Below are positions 34,035 to 43,360 of a stretch of DNA of 64,000 nucleotides, piece by piece. Source of the stretch: Ectobacillus ponti (GTDB lineage: Bacteria; Bacillota; Bacilli; Bacillales; Bacillaceae_G); assembly GCF_024294785.1 (NCBI RefSeq), contig NZ_JANCLT010000008.1, forward strand, positions 1 to 64,000, written 5' to 3'. Both the position numbers and the translations under genes were made by a program. The stretch's first letter is position 1; each line of letters begins with the position of its first letter. The notes beneath the pieces are model-generated. The model worked only from the letters and a program-made list of their open reading frames with translations. It was not told the origin of the DNA and made no database searches.

Positions 34035-34208
34035 ATGGAGAAACCAAACTATTATGATGGAAGCGGCAAACTGCCTGAAACTATGCTTGCGGCTCTTGCC
34101 AACGCAAGCAAGACAGAAGTAAAGGAATGGCCGGCTGCTCCCAGCATTCAAAACCCTGAGCAAAAGCCAAATTATTACGACGGCAGCGGCACAATCCTGT
34201 ACAAGTAA
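34035..34208 (+). CDS. 57-residue protein with duplicated KPNYYDGSG motif
   Basis: Not recognised. Start at 34035 because AAGGAGAG lies 9 nt upstream. The motif K-P-N-Y-Y-D-G-S-G occurs at residues 3-11 and again at 44-52, near both ends, separated by an Ala-rich, then Glu/Trp/Pro-containing linker. The 27-nt DNA copies differ at five positions, all third codon positions and all silent, so the peptide, not the DNA, has been kept. No signal peptide or membrane segment. Stands alone with its own ribosome site and terminator; it could be a small regulatory or spore protein. Confidence 0.75.
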   Translation: MEKPNYYDGSGKLPETMLAALANASKTEVKEWPAAPSIQNPEQKPNYYDGSGTILYK

Positions 34209-34294
34209 TCATACATAAGTTTGTTTGTGTTACAAGCGCAATCTATATCTTTTTATGAATATGATTAATTTATAGGGATCTTTTGATTTAAAAT

Positions 34295-34345
34295 GAGAGA
34301 GGCTTCGGATATCCTTGAATGTCCGAGGGCTCTCTTTGTTTTTGT
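34295..34345 (+). terminator. Terminator after the small-protein gene
   Basis: GAGAG-C-TCGGA pairs with TCCGA-G-CTCTC around TATCCTTGAATG, followed by TTTGTTTTTG. Confidence 0.8.
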
Positions 34346-34420
34346 CTCTTAAAAGTGGGAACGCATCCTTCTTCTTCAAAGGGCATAGTGATTTGTGCAA
34401 GATATTTCCTCTCTTTTTAA

Positions 34421-34450
34421 ATTAATTAAATTAACTAACTATGTTATGAT
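34421..34450 (+). promoter_or_regulatory. ROK-repressor operator and promoter
   Basis: ATTAATTAAATTAACTAA (34421-34438) matches 17 of 18 bases of the gal/lac operator at 39385-39402. It overlaps the -35 and spacer of an extended -10 promoter (TGTTATGAT, ending 34450), so the regulator very likely represses itself. Confidence 0.65.
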
Positions 34451-34485
34451 AGAGGATATAAATAGACGATATACGGAGGATTGTT

Positions 34486-35640
34486 ATGCAGCGCGGTACA
34501 TTTCAATTAATGAAATCGGTGAACAAATCCATTATTTTAAATAAAATACGCACGTCTGAGCCGATATCCAGGGCCCAAATTGCCAAGGAGACGAGTTTGA
34601 CGCCGCCGACAGTCAGCAGCATTGTGAAGGAGCTGATTGACCAAGGGCTGGTAAGAGAAAGCGCGCTCGGCCAGTCAAGCGGCGGGCGAAAGCCGACTAT
34701 GCTGCATATCAATACCGATGCGTATTACGTGATTGGCATTGATGCCGGCCCGGAAAAGGTGGAGTGCGTACTGACGGACTTGACGGGGAAAATTGTATAT
34801 CGCACCTCCAGCAGGCTGGCTCAGCCTGTAGCAAAGGAAGCGTTTCTTGCCGCATTGAAAGAAATTATTTATGCCATTCTGAAAGTGTCCCATCTGGACC
34901 AGGACAAAATCATTGGGATCGGCATTGCCATGCATGGGGTGGTGGATGTAGAGACAGGTACATCGCTTGTAGCGCCGATTCTGAACTTGAGGGATATTCC
35001 AATTAAAGAAGTGCTGGAGGAAGAGTTCAATCTGACCATTAAGGTGGAGAATGATGCCCGGGCCATGACGCTGGGTGAGTCCTGGTTCGGCGGCCACGGT
35101 GATATCGACAGCATGGTCGCGGTGAATATTGGACGCGGCGTCGGCGCCGGCGTTGTCATGAACGGAAAGCTGTACCACGGTGCACATGATATTGCCGGAG
35201 AGCTGGGCCATATGACGATTGATATCAATGGCAGCGTCTGCGAATGCGGCAACCGCGGCTGTCTGCAGACGTTTGTAAGCGGGGCGGCCATTGCGGCGCG
35301 GGCTGGCATGCCAACAGGAAAAGACGTGTTTGAAGCAGCGCAGAAGGGAAACGAAGCCTGCATGCAGCTTCTTGCGGAAACCGGACGCATGATTGGGGTC
35401 GGCCTGACGAATATGATCCACATGATCAATCCGGGGAAAATTGTGTTGAGCGGCGGGGTCATGCGGAGTGGGACATTCCTGATGCCTCCGCTGCTTGAGA
35501 CGATACAGCAGAGAGTGCTGACAAACGGCGCCAGACAAACCAGCATCACGGTAAGCCGGTTGGGTGAAGATGCAACCGTACTGGGAGCCGTTTCATTGCT
35601 TCTGGTGGAATTATTTGACCCCATTTCAAAAATAGGCTGA
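34486..35640 (+). CDS. ROK family transcriptional repressor (XylR/NagC type) of gal/lac genes
   Basis: 384 residues. N-terminal winged helix-turn-helix (about 10-70: S-R-A-Q-I-A-K-E-T-S-L-T-P-P-T-V-S) followed by a ROK sugar-kinase-like domain: IGIDAGPEK, GIGIAMHGVVD, VENDARAMTLGE, GELGHMTI. The zinc motif C-x-C-G-x-x-G-C is intact (CECGNRGCLQ), but the following residue is Gln where ROK proteins usually have Glu. Sugar binding should release DNA. Matching operators in front of its own gene and between galK and the beta-galactosidase gene make galactose or a derivative the likely effector; this is inference. Ribosome site GGAGGATTGTT. Confidence 0.88.
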   Translation: MQRGTFQLMKSVNKSIILNKIRTSEPISRAQIAKETSLTPPTVSSIVKELIDQGLVRESALGQSSGGRKPTMLHINTDAYYVIGIDAGPEKVECVLTDLTGKIVYRTSSRLAQPVAKEAFLAALKEIIYAILKVSHLDQDKIIGIGIAMHGVVDVETGTSLVAPILNLRDIPIKEVLEEEFNLTIKVENDARAMTLGESWFGGHGDIDSMVAVNIGRGVGAGVVMNGKLYHGAHDIAGELGHMTIDINGSVCECGNRGCLQTFVSGAAIAARAGMPTGKDVFEAAQKGNEACMQLLAETGRMIGVGLTNMIHMINPGKIVLSGGVMRSGTFLMPPLLETIQQRVLTNGARQTSITVSRLGEDATVLGAVSLLLVELFDPISKIG

Positions 35641-35668
35641 ACCTGTAAGAAGGTTCAGCCTGATTTAT
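35634..35668. terminator. Bidirectional terminator between ROK gene and galT
   Basis: AGGCTGAACCT pairs with AGGTTCAGCCT around GTAAGA, followed by GATTTATTAT on the plus strand; the stop codon of the ROK gene is inside the left arm, and AATAA-type sequence precedes it on the minus strand. Confidence 0.7.
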
Positions 35669-37149
35669 TATGGTTGGTTTACGGTTTGAATGAATCGCTC
35701 AAACGCGTCCCGGTCCTTCAATACGCCGGCATCCTGAAGCACTCTTACGAATTTCTTGCCAAGCTCTTCCTGTACGATGCGTTCAGCCTGTTCTGCGTCG
35801 TTGTGTGTGCCGTATTCGTTCTGCAGCTGCTCTGCCCACGGCTGATGGTATTCTGCCACTTGGACAGCTTCCCCTGACAGAAGCTTCTGGATTTCCGCCA
35901 GTTCATCCTTGAGTCGGGGAGGAAGCACAGCAAGGCCCATGACCTCAATCAGCCCGATGTTCTCTTTCTTGATATGATGCACATCTGCATGCGGATGGAA
36001 AATGCCCAGCGGATGCTCATCTGTTGTCCGGTTGTTCCGGAGCACCAGGTCGAGTTCAAAAAGGCCGTCACGCTTTCTTGCTATCGGGGTGATGGTGTTA
36101 TGCGGCGTGTCGCCTGTAGAGGCAAGCACATCCGCGAGCGGATCTGAATAGCTCTTCCAGGTCTGCAGCATTTCATCCGCCGCATCAATCAGGACCTCCT
36201 TGTCAGCCGCGCGCAAGCGGATGACAGACATCGGCCATTTCACAACAGAAGCCCGGATGCCGGGATACTTCTGCAGGGTGAAGGAGAAGGCATCCTCCGC
36301 CCGTGTCATCGCAAACTCATATTGGCCGCCCTGATAATGGTCATGGCTTAGAATGGAGCCGCCGACAATCGGCAGGTCCGCATTGGAGCCGATAAAGTAG
36401 TGTGGAAACTTTGCTGTGAACGCAAGCAGGCGCTCAAAGGAGCTTCTGTCAATCTTCATGTCGCGGTGCTCCTCTGCCAGCAGGATGCAATGCTCGTTAT
36501 AGTACACATATGGTGAATACTGCAAATACCAATTCTCGCCCGCCAGGGGAACCTGAATGATTCTATGGTTGGCGCGTGCAGGGTAGCCTGTTCTTCCCTC
36601 ATACCCTTCGTTCTCCATGCAAAGCAGGCATTTCGGGTAGTGGGCTGTCCGTTTCATGGCGCGTTCCCGTTTGATCTGCTCCGGGTCCTTTTCCGGCTTG
36701 GAGAGGTTAATGGTAATGTCCATTTCACCGTACGCAGTGTCTGCCTTGTACGAAATATTTTTGGCAATCCGGTTTGTCTGAATGTAGTTGTTGTTTTGGC
36801 TGAGACGGTAGAAATAATCAGTAGCTGCCTCTGGGGACTCCTGATATTTCTGATTGAACACTGCATTTACAACAGATGGTCTTGGCACAAAGAAGTTCAT
36901 GATATTGGCTGCCAGAATTTCCTTGTCATCAAACACGTCCTGGATGACATCCTGCTCAATAGCATAAGCGATGATGGCCTCCAAGAGATTTGGAATGGTA
37001 TCATCGGTTGCTTCTATGTCTCCATCAGGGAATGCTTCCAGTTGAAGCAAGCTCATAACCTGATTTCGTACATATACTTGGTCCAAGGCTTCGATCAATT
37101 CTGCTTCTAATGCCTTTTGAATCAGTCCGGCTATATGCTGATAGATCAT
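35668..37149 (-). CDS. galT: UDP-glucose--hexose-1-phosphate uridylyltransferase (class II GalT)
   Basis: 493 residues from the ATG at 37149, coupled to galE by an ATGA overlap and preceded by GGAAGGAC. Swaps UMP between UDP-glucose and galactose-1-phosphate in the Leloir pathway. Length and [16 protein letters not shown] mark the Firmicutes class II family, unrelated in detail to the E. coli-type enzyme. Also has [12 protein letters not shown] and S-H-D-H-Y-Q-G-G. Last gene of galKET; it converges with the ROK gene over a short inverted repeat (35637-35665). Confidence 0.95.
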   Translation of the reverse strand: MIYQHIAGLIQKALEAELIEALDQVYVRNQVMSLLQLEAFPDGDIEATDDTIPNLLEAIIAYAIEQDVIQDVFDDKEILAANIMNFFVPRPSVVNAVFNQKYQESPEAATDYFYRLSQNNNYIQTNRIAKNISYKADTAYGEMDITINLSKPEKDPEQIKRERAMKRTAHYPKCLLCMENEGYEGRTGYPARANHRIIQVPLAGENWYLQYSPYVYYNEHCILLAEEHRDMKIDRSSFERLLAFTAKFPHYFIGSNADLPIVGGSILSHDHYQGGQYEFAMTRAEDAFSFTLQKYPGIRASVVKWPMSVIRLRAADKEVLIDAADEMLQTWKSYSDPLADVLASTGDTPHNTITPIARKRDGLFELDLVLRNNRTTDEHPLGIFHPHADVHHIKKENIGLIEVMGLAVLPPRLKDELAEIQKLLSGEAVQVAEYHQPWAEQLQNEYGTHNDAEQAERIVQEELGKKFVRVLQDAGVLKDRDAFERFIQTVNQP

Positions 37150-38147
37150 TTTGCTTCGTCCTTCCCGTAGCCTGCTGGGTGTGAGGAATGCCATCTCCAG
37201 GCATCTTCAATAATTCTTGTGACAGAGGTGCGTGTTGGATTCCAGCCCAATACCCGCTTTGCCTTATCAGAGCTGGCGATCAACGTGCTTGGGTCGCCGG
37301 CCCGGCGCGGACCTGCTTGGGCCGGGATGTCTTTGCCTGTCACTGCCCGGGCTGCCTCAATCATTTCCTTTACAGAGAAGCCTTGGCTGCTGCCGAGGTT
37401 GAAAACATCGCTTTTGCCGCCGTCTCTTAAGTATTGCAGGGCCAAGAGATGGGCCTGTATCAGGTCTTCCACATGGACATAGTCCCGGATGCATGTGCCG
37501 TCCGGTGTATCATAGTCTTCACCGAAAATGGTGATATGAGAACGCTGGCCGAGTGCTGTTTGCAGGATAATTGGAACGAGATGCGTTTCAGGGCGGTGGT
37601 CTTCCCCGATCTCCGCTGTTTGTCTGGCGCCCGCCACGTTAAAGTAGCGCAGTGCGACGTACCGAAGGCCGTGTGCCTGTTCGGTCCACTTCATCATTTT
37701 TTCCATTGCCAGCTTTGTTTCTCCGTACGTGCTCGTCGGATTGGTAGCAGTTGCTTCTGTAATAGGCACAGTCTCAGGCTCGCCGTAGGTTGCGGCCGTG
37801 GAAGAGAATACAATGTTCTTCACGCCGTACTCCATCATGGCCTGCAGCAGCACCTGTGTGCCGTACACGTTGTTATCATAATACTTCAGCGGGTTTTCCA
37901 TGGATTCGCCGACCAAGGAATTGGCGGCGAAGTGAATGACTGCATCGATGGATTCCTTCTCAAATACGGAGCGAAGGAAATCGGGATTGCGCATATCTCC
38001 TTCATAGAAGGCTGCTTTTGGATGAACAGCTTCCTTATGGCCTGTTTCCAAATTATCAATAATGACGACCTGCTCGCCTTGGTCAATCAATTGATAGACT
38101 GCATGTGAACCAATATAGCCTGCGCCGCCTAATACAAGTACACTCAT
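37146..38147 (-). CDS. galE: UDP-glucose 4-epimerase
   Basis: 333 residues. Interconverts UDP-galactose and UDP-glucose with bound NAD. Rossmann start [12 protein letters not shown] (4-15), catalytic S-S-T-A-A-T-Y-G and Y-G-E-T-K (YxxxK, about 149-153), FNVAGA and a substrate loop [10 protein letters not shown]. Ends overlap galK and galT by 4 nt each (ATGA), so galK-galE-galT is one coupled unit read from the operator region at 39.4 kb. Confidence 0.96.
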   Translation of the reverse strand: MSVLVLGGAGYIGSHAVYQLIDQGEQVVIIDNLETGHKEAVHPKAAFYEGDMRNPDFLRSVFEKESIDAVIHFAANSLVGESMENPLKYYDNNVYGTQVLLQAMMEYGVKNIVFSSTAATYGEPETVPITEATATNPTSTYGETKLAMEKMMKWTEQAHGLRYVALRYFNVAGARQTAEIGEDHRPETHLVPIILQTALGQRSHITIFGEDYDTPDGTCIRDYVHVEDLIQAHLLALQYLRDGGKSDVFNLGSSQGFSVKEMIEAARAVTGKDIPAQAGPRRAGDPSTLIASSDKAKRVLGWNPTRTSVTRIIEDAWRWHSSHPAGYGKDEAK

Positions 38148-39331
38148 GCGGATGCCTCCTCGGAAAGCTCTTTCGCGCCGTCGCCGATTGTTGCAACATA
38201 GAATGTCGCATCGTAGCCGACTGTTTCACGATAGATCTGGTCTACATTCTGCTGAAATACCTCCACTTTATCCTTCTCCACAATGGCGATGGCGCAGCCG
38301 CCAAAGCCGGCGCCAGTCATGCGCGCGCCCACCACGCCCTCCTGCTCCCAAGCGGCTTGTGCGATTGTGTCCAGCTCAAGTCCTGTTACTTCATAGTCAT
38401 CCCGCAAGGAAAGGTGGGACTGGTTCATCAGCTGGCCGAATGCCTGCAGGTCGCCTTGCTGCAGCTTCTCCAGGGCAGCCAATGTCCGCGCGTTCTCATA
38501 TACCGCGTGCTTGGCGCGCTTTTGGTTGATTTCATCAGCAATCAGGTGCTTATGCTCCTCAAACTGCTCCGGTGCCAGTTCGCCCAAGCTGGTGATGGAG
38601 AGCTGCTGCTGCAGGTCCTGAAGCGCTTGCTCACATTGGGCGCGCCGTTCATTGTACTTGGAGCCTGCCAGTGTGCGCCGTTTATTTGTGTTGATAATGA
38701 TAATGACATGACCGTCCATCTGAAGCGGGGCATACTCATATTGTAGAGTCTGACAATCCAAAAGAATGCCATGATCCTTCTTGCCCATTCCGATCGCAAA
38801 TTGGTCCATAATGCCGCTGTTTACGCCAATGTACTGATTCTCAACCTTTTGTCCAAGCTGCACCATAGGGATGCGCTCCACGTTGAGATTGAACAATCCA
38901 TCCAATAAAACGCCTGTTGCCAGCTCGATGGATGCGGAGGAGGAGAGGCCTGCGCCATTCGGGATATTGCCAAAGTACAGGATGTCCGCACCTTGATTGA
39001 TGGCGAAGCCTGCCTGCTTCATATAGAGCAGCATACCTTTCGGGTAGTTGGCCCAGTTGTCGGAATCCTTGAATTCCAAGCTTGCAAGATCACATTCAAT
39101 GATACCGATTTCAGAAAAATTCATGGAGTAGAAACGGAGCTTTTGGTCGTCGCGCTTTACGCCAAGCGCATAGGTTCCGTAGGAAATGGAGGCAGGGAAC
39201 ACATGGCCTCCGTTGTAATCCGTATGTTCTCCAATCAGGTTAATTCTGCCTGGAGCAAAGAAGGTCCGCGGTGTCGCTTCAGTTTCAAAGACTGTTTGAA
39301 ATTGGTGGATCAAGTCAGTTAGAGTACTCAT
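38144..39331 (-). CDS. galK: Galactokinase
   Basis: 395 residues. GHMP kinase phosphorylating alpha-D-galactose at C1. [14 protein letters not shown] (about 29-42) is the galactokinase signature, [10 protein letters not shown] (about 119-128) the ATP-binding GHMP motif 2, and [12 protein letters not shown] motif 3. First gene of the operon; AGGAGG lies 6 nt before the start. Its promoter (-35 TTGAAA, -10 TATGAC on the minus strand) abuts the palindromic operator. Confidence 0.97.
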   Translation of the reverse strand: MSTLTDLIHQFQTVFETEATPRTFFAPGRINLIGEHTDYNGGHVFPASISYGTYALGVKRDDQKLRFYSMNFSEIGIIECDLASLEFKDSDNWANYPKGMLLYMKQAGFAINQGADILYFGNIPNGAGLSSSASIELATGVLLDGLFNLNVERIPMVQLGQKVENQYIGVNSGIMDQFAIGMGKKDHGILLDCQTLQYEYAPLQMDGHVIIIINTNKRRTLAGSKYNERRAQCEQALQDLQQQLSITSLGELAPEQFEEHKHLIADEINQKRAKHAVYENARTLAALEKLQQGDLQAFGQLMNQSHLSLRDDYEVTGLELDTIAQAAWEQEGVVGARMTGAGFGGCAIAIVEKDKVEVFQQNVDQIYRETVGYDATFYVATIGDGAKELSEEASA

Positions 39332-39381
39332 GTAGGGCCTCCTGATATATAAAAGTAAATGTTGATTGTATCTCGGTTCTC

Positions 39382-39402
39382 TTAATTAATTAAATTAATT
39401 AA
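39382..39402. promoter_or_regulatory. Palindromic operator between galK and beta-galactosidase genes
   Basis: Perfect 21-bp palindrome: arm TTAATTAATT, central A, arm AATTAATTAA. Nearly the same sequence lies at the ROK gene promoter, so it is the likely ROK site. For galK it covers the transcription start; for the divergent gene it can overlap a -35-like TTAATT with CATAAT 17 bp on. Confidence 0.72.
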
Positions 39403-39431
39403 GTCATAATGAGTGTACTATGATTTTTCAA
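39403..39431 (-). promoter_or_regulatory. Promoter of galKET
   Basis: On the minus strand TTGAAA (39431-39426), 17-bp spacer, TATGAC (39408-39403), directly followed by the operator palindrome. Confidence 0.6.
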
Positions 39432-39462
39432 GGAGTGCAATATAAATCGTGGAGGGCAAACT

Positions 39463-39491
39463 GATTTTTTAAAGCGTTTTTATTTTATACT
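39463..39491 (+). promoter_or_regulatory. Possible promoter and weak cre of the beta-galactosidase gene
   Basis: GATTTT, 17 bp, TATACT (39486-39491). TTTAAAGCGTTTTTAT (39468-39483) within it matches the CcpA cre consensus with two mismatches, which would fit glucose repression, but the evidence is weak. Confidence 0.3.
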
Positions 39492-39616
39492 AATGGTATG
39501 TGATTCTTATAGGATTTCTTACAAGAGGACAATATGAGAGTTTCAGATATAGGGCGCTGCTGGCGGGATGAAGGAATAAAACAGATCAAAGAAATCGCGA
39601 TAGAAGGAGAAGTACT

Positions 39617-41674
39617 ATGGAAAAGCACAGAACATATACAACAAAGGCGGACTTCCTGCTTCATGGGGGAGACTACAACCCGGACCAATGGCTGGACCGT
39701 CCTGACATTTTGGCGGATGACATCGAGCTGATGAAGCTGTCCCATACCAACACGTTCTCTGTGGGGATTTTCGCGTGGAGCGCACTGGAGCCTGAGGAAG
39801 GCGTGTTTCAGTTTGAGTGGCTGGATGAAATTTTTGATAACATCCATGGCATCGGCGGCCGCGTGATTTTGGCAACGCCAAGCGGGGCGCGCCCTGCCTG
39901 GATGTCACAGAAGTATCCGGAAGTGCTGCGTGTGAACAGTGCAAGAGTAAAGCAACTGCATGGGGGAAGGCATAACCACTGCTTTACGTCTCCGGTCTAT
40001 CGTGAAAAGACACAACACATCAACCGTCTGCTGGCGGAGCGCTATGGCAATCATCCGGCACTCTTAATGTGGCATATTTCCAACGAATACGGTGGTGACT
40101 GTCATTGCGACCAGTGCCAGCATGCCTTCCGCGGCTGGCTGAAGGAGAAATACAACGGCAATCTGAAGGCCCTGAATGACGCATGGTGGGGTCCGTTCTG
40201 GAGTCATACCTACACAGACTGGTCACAGATTGAATCCCCATCTCCAATTGGAGAAAGCGCGGTGCACGGTCTGAATCTGGATTGGCGCAGATTCACGACC
40301 GACCAGACCATTTCCTTCTTTGAGAATGAAATTGTGCCCCTGCGGGAGCTGACGCCGGACATTCCGGTTACCACAAACTTCATGGCTGACACGCATGATT
40401 TGATTCCGTTCCAGTCACTTGACTACAGCAAGTTTGCCAAGCATCTCGATGTCATCAGCTGGGACGCCTATCCTGCCTGGCATAATGACTGGGAGAGCAC
40501 AGCTGATTTGGCGATGAAGGTCGGCTTTATTGATGACCTGTACCGAAGCCTGAAGCAGCAGCCCTTCTTATTGATGGAATCCACGCCAAGCGCTGTGAAC
40601 TGGCATGATGTGAATAAGGCGAAGCGCCCGGGGATGCATCTGCTGTCGTCCATGCAGATGGTGGCGCATGGCTCTGACAGTGTGATGTACTTCCAATGGC
40701 GGAAGTCGCGCGGCTCCTCCGAGAAGTTCCATGGTGCTGTTGTCGACCATGATAACAGCCCGGACAACCGTGTGTTCCAAGATGTTGCGAAAGTGGGCAC
40801 TGTCTTGGAAAAGCTGTCCGGCGTTGTGGGAACGAACCGTCCGGCGGATGTGGCAATCCTGTACGATTGGGAAAGCAACTGGGCCCTGAATGATGCGCAG
40901 GGCTTCGGCTTGCAGACGAAGCGCTATCCGCAAACTCTGCAGCAGCATTACCGTACCTTCTGGGAGAAGGATATTCCTGTCGATGTCATCACCAAGGAGC
41001 AGGATTTCTCAGCCTACAAGCTGCTGCTTGTGCCGATGCTGTATTTGGCCAGCGAAGAGACAATTGCGCGCTTGAAGACATTTGTGGCGAACGGCGGAAC
41101 TCTGGTCACGACCTATATCAGCGGCTTGGTGAATGAACATGACCTGGCGTATTTGGGCGGCTGGCATCCGGATCTGCAGGAGATCTTCGGCATGAAGCCG
41201 CTTGAGACTGACACGCTGTATCCAAAGGACACAAACCATGTGACATTCCAGGGAAAAACATATCAGCTGAAGGACTATGCGACTGTCCTTGACCTGCATA
41301 CTGCACAGGCGGAGGGCTTCTATCAGGAGGATTTCTATGCGGACACACCGGCTATTACGAGCCACCCGTTTGAAAAGGGAAAAACCTACTATATCGGCGG
41401 CCGCTTAGAAGAGTCCTTCCATCGGGACTTCTATCAGGCACTCATTGAAGAGCTGTCCATTGCATCACCCTCTGACGTTCGTCACGGGGAAGGTGTATCT
41501 GTACAGGTCAGAAGAGCTCCTGAGTGCGACTATCTGTTTGTCATGAATTTCACCGAAGAACAGCAGCCGGTTGTATTTGCATCAGCTGTGACAGATCTGG
41601 TGACGGATGAGGAGCTGTCCGGTGAAGTTATGCTGAAGAGGTATGAGGCAAGAGTTGTGGAGAGAAAGAGATAA
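39617..41674 (+). CDS. Beta-galactosidase, glycoside hydrolase family 42
   Basis: 685 residues, the GH42 length (B. subtilis GanA is 687). Cytoplasmic, no signal peptide. Starts G-G-D-Y-N-P-D-Q-W; acid/base Glu157 in H-I-S-N-E-Y-G-G and nucleophile Glu321 in L-L-M-E-S-T-P-S; Cys in C-H-C-D-Q-C-Q with an earlier Cys match the zinc site of many GH42 enzymes. Releases galactose from lactose or plant galacto-oligosaccharides for galKET. No transporter or extracellular galactanase nearby. Ribosome site AGAAGGAGAAG. Confidence 0.93.
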   Translation: MEKHRTYTTKADFLLHGGDYNPDQWLDRPDILADDIELMKLSHTNTFSVGIFAWSALEPEEGVFQFEWLDEIFDNIHGIGGRVILATPSGARPAWMSQKYPEVLRVNSARVKQLHGGRHNHCFTSPVYREKTQHINRLLAERYGNHPALLMWHISNEYGGDCHCDQCQHAFRGWLKEKYNGNLKALNDAWWGPFWSHTYTDWSQIESPSPIGESAVHGLNLDWRRFTTDQTISFFENEIVPLRELTPDIPVTTNFMADTHDLIPFQSLDYSKFAKHLDVISWDAYPAWHNDWESTADLAMKVGFIDDLYRSLKQQPFLLMESTPSAVNWHDVNKAKRPGMHLLSSMQMVAHGSDSVMYFQWRKSRGSSEKFHGAVVDHDNSPDNRVFQDVAKVGTVLEKLSGVVGTNRPADVAILYDWESNWALNDAQGFGLQTKRYPQTLQQHYRTFWEKDIPVDVITKEQDFSAYKLLLVPMLYLASEETIARLKTFVANGGTLVTTYISGLVNEHDLAYLGGWHPDLQEIFGMKPLETDTLYPKDTNHVTFQGKTYQLKDYATVLDLHTAQAEGFYQEDFYADTPAITSHPFEKGKTYYIGGRLEESFHRDFYQALIEELSIASPSDVRHGEGVSVQVRRAPECDYLFVMNFTEEQQPVVFASAVTDLVTDEELSGEVMLKRYEARVVERKR

Positions 41675-41689
41675 CAGCTGGCGGTGCTA

Positions 41690-41724
41690 AAGGCCTGGGT
41701 GATTACATCACCTTGGCTTTTTTG
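41690..41724 (+). terminator. Terminator after the beta-galactosidase gene
   Basis: GCC-GGGTGAT pairs with ATCACC-TGGC around TAC, followed by TTTTTT. Confidence 0.75.
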
Positions 41725-41799
41725 CTTTGGAACGGGAAGTGTCTTGGGATATCCTTATTTTAAAAATATAATTGTATTTTTTAGCGAAGTATGTAGGAA

Positions 41800-41829
41800 T
41801 TGCTCATCAATGAGAGAACAAGGTATAGT
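41800..41829 (+). promoter_or_regulatory. Sigma-A promoter of the first aldehyde dehydrogenase
   Basis: TTGCTC (41800-41805), 18 bp, TATAGT (41824-41829). No GG-N10-GC sigma-54 pair in this leader. Confidence 0.45.
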
Positions 41830-41861
41830 GGAAGTCCAATTTCATACAAGGGGGTACATAC

Positions 41862-43289
41862 ATGGAGACAATAGGCATTTTTGTGAATGGCCAATCCGAG
41901 GTGAAGGAAAGAAGCTATGACCTCTTCTCTCCCTACAGCGGGGAATGCATTGCGAAGATCAGCATGGCAGATCAAGAGGATGTGCAGCGGGCAATTGCCG
42001 GTGCACGGGAAGCTTATGAAACAATGAAAAACATGCCCGCTTACAAGCGGTCGGAAATTCTGTATAAAGTAGCGGACATTCTGCGAAGCCGCAAGGAGGA
42101 AATGGCCCGTATCATTGCGCTGGAGGCCGGCAAGCCAATCCGTACAGCCAGAGGAGAAATTGACCGGACCATTGTGACGTACCAGTTCGCGGCAGAGGAA
42201 GCAAAGCGCATCTACGGTGAGACCATTCCGATGGATGCGGCTCCCGGTGGAGAGAACCGCCTTGGGTTTACATGGAGAGAGCCGCTGGGTGTCGTAAGCG
42301 CCATTGCGCCGTTTAACTTCCCGTTCAACCTGGTGGCGCACAAGCTGGGCCCTGCTTTTGCGGCGGGCAATACAGTTGTGCTGAAGCCGGCCGCGCAGAC
42401 GCCTCTGAGCTCCTATGCCATTGCGCAAATATTCCAGGAGGCCGGGTTGCCTGACGGTGCTTTGCAGGTGGTGACAGGCAGCGGCAGAGAGCTGAGCGAT
42501 GCCCTGATTACGGATGAGCATGTGAAGAAGGTGACCTTCACCGGAAGTGCCCCTGTTGGAAAGGTAATCAAGCAAAAAGCCGGTCTGCGCAAGGTGACGC
42601 TGGAGCTTGGCTCAAACGCGGGTCTCATCATTGAACCGGATGTTCCGGTTGAGAGCATTGTTGCCCGCTGTGTGGAAGGGGCTTTTGCATTTGCGGGACA
42701 AGTGTGTATTTCCCTGCAGCGCATTTATGTGCATGAGGATGTATATGAGAAGTTCAGCGAGCTGTTCATTGAACGGGCAGGGCAGTTAAAGGTCGGCGAC
42801 CCGCTGGATGAGACAACCGATATCAGCGCGATGATCAGCAGAGGAGAAGCAGAGCGCATTGAGGCATGGGTGGCAGAAGCTGTGGAGCAGGGCGCCCGGG
42901 TTGGCTTGGGCGGCATTCGGGAAGGCTCTGTATTCGCGCCGACTGTGCTGCTGGATGTAACGAATGACATGGCCGTATCCTGCCAGGAAACCTTTGCGCC
43001 GGTTGTCTCTATCGTGCCATACCGTGAACTGGACGAGGCCATCAGCATGGTCAACAATTCGGTGTACGGCCTGAATGTCGGCATCTACAGCCAAAACATC
43101 ATGAACGCGCTGAACGCAGCACGCAAGCTGGAGTCCGGCGGCGTCATCATCAATGATATCCCGACCTTCCGTCTCGACCATATGCCGTACGGCGGGGTGA
43201 AGGACAGCGGTTACGGCCGGGAGGGCATCAAGTATGCCGTGCAGGAGATGACGGAGCTGAAGTTTGTGACGATTAAAACAGTCTTCTAA
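41862..43289 (+). CDS. NAD(P)-dependent aldehyde dehydrogenase, paralog 1
   Basis: 475 residues, aldehyde dehydrogenase superfamily. Catalytic Cys282 in G-Q-V-C-I-S-L-Q-R, general base Glu in T-L-E-L-G-S-N-A-G, cofactor segment I-A-P-F-N-F-P-F-N-L and E-T-F-A-P-V-V-S-I. Roughly 85-90% identical by eye to the gene at 45288. The S-N-A-G version of the Glu motif differs from classical GabD (G-G-H-A-P), so succinate semialdehyde activity is inferred from neighbours. Unlike its twin it has a sigma-A-like promoter and stands alone. Ribosome site AAGGGGG. Confidence 0.88.
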   Translation: METIGIFVNGQSEVKERSYDLFSPYSGECIAKISMADQEDVQRAIAGAREAYETMKNMPAYKRSEILYKVADILRSRKEEMARIIALEAGKPIRTARGEIDRTIVTYQFAAEEAKRIYGETIPMDAAPGGENRLGFTWREPLGVVSAIAPFNFPFNLVAHKLGPAFAAGNTVVLKPAAQTPLSSYAIAQIFQEAGLPDGALQVVTGSGRELSDALITDEHVKKVTFTGSAPVGKVIKQKAGLRKVTLELGSNAGLIIEPDVPVESIVARCVEGAFAFAGQVCISLQRIYVHEDVYEKFSELFIERAGQLKVGDPLDETTDISAMISRGEAERIEAWVAEAVEQGARVGLGGIREGSVFAPTVLLDVTNDMAVSCQETFAPVVSIVPYRELDEAISMVNNSVYGLNVGIYSQNIMNALNAARKLESGGVIINDIPTFRLDHMPYGGVKDSGYGREGIKYAVQEMTELKFVTIKTVF

Positions 43290-43295
43290 GAATTA

Positions 43296-43335
43296 GGATG
43301 ACTTCAAGGCGCGCCTTGGAGTCATCCTTTTGCAT
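43296..43335. terminator. Bidirectional terminator between paralog 1 and sigma-54 activator gene
   Basis: AGGATGACTTCAAGG and CCTTGGAGTCATCCT arms (one wobble) flank CGCG, followed by TTTTG on the plus strand and AATTC-rich sequence on the minus side. Confidence 0.85.
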
Positions 43336-43360
43336 GTCTACAGGGCTGCGCCATCCCAAC

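Noticed and set aside
39468-39483. Firm cre assignment for the beta-galactosidase gene
   Set aside because: Two mismatches at positions important for CcpA (the G and C of the half-sites); kept only as a weak possibility.
41698-41712. GGTGA-N5-TCACC before the first aldehyde dehydrogenase as an activator site
   Set aside because: It is the stem of the beta-galactosidase terminator, has five rather than six central bases, and no sigma-54 promoter follows.
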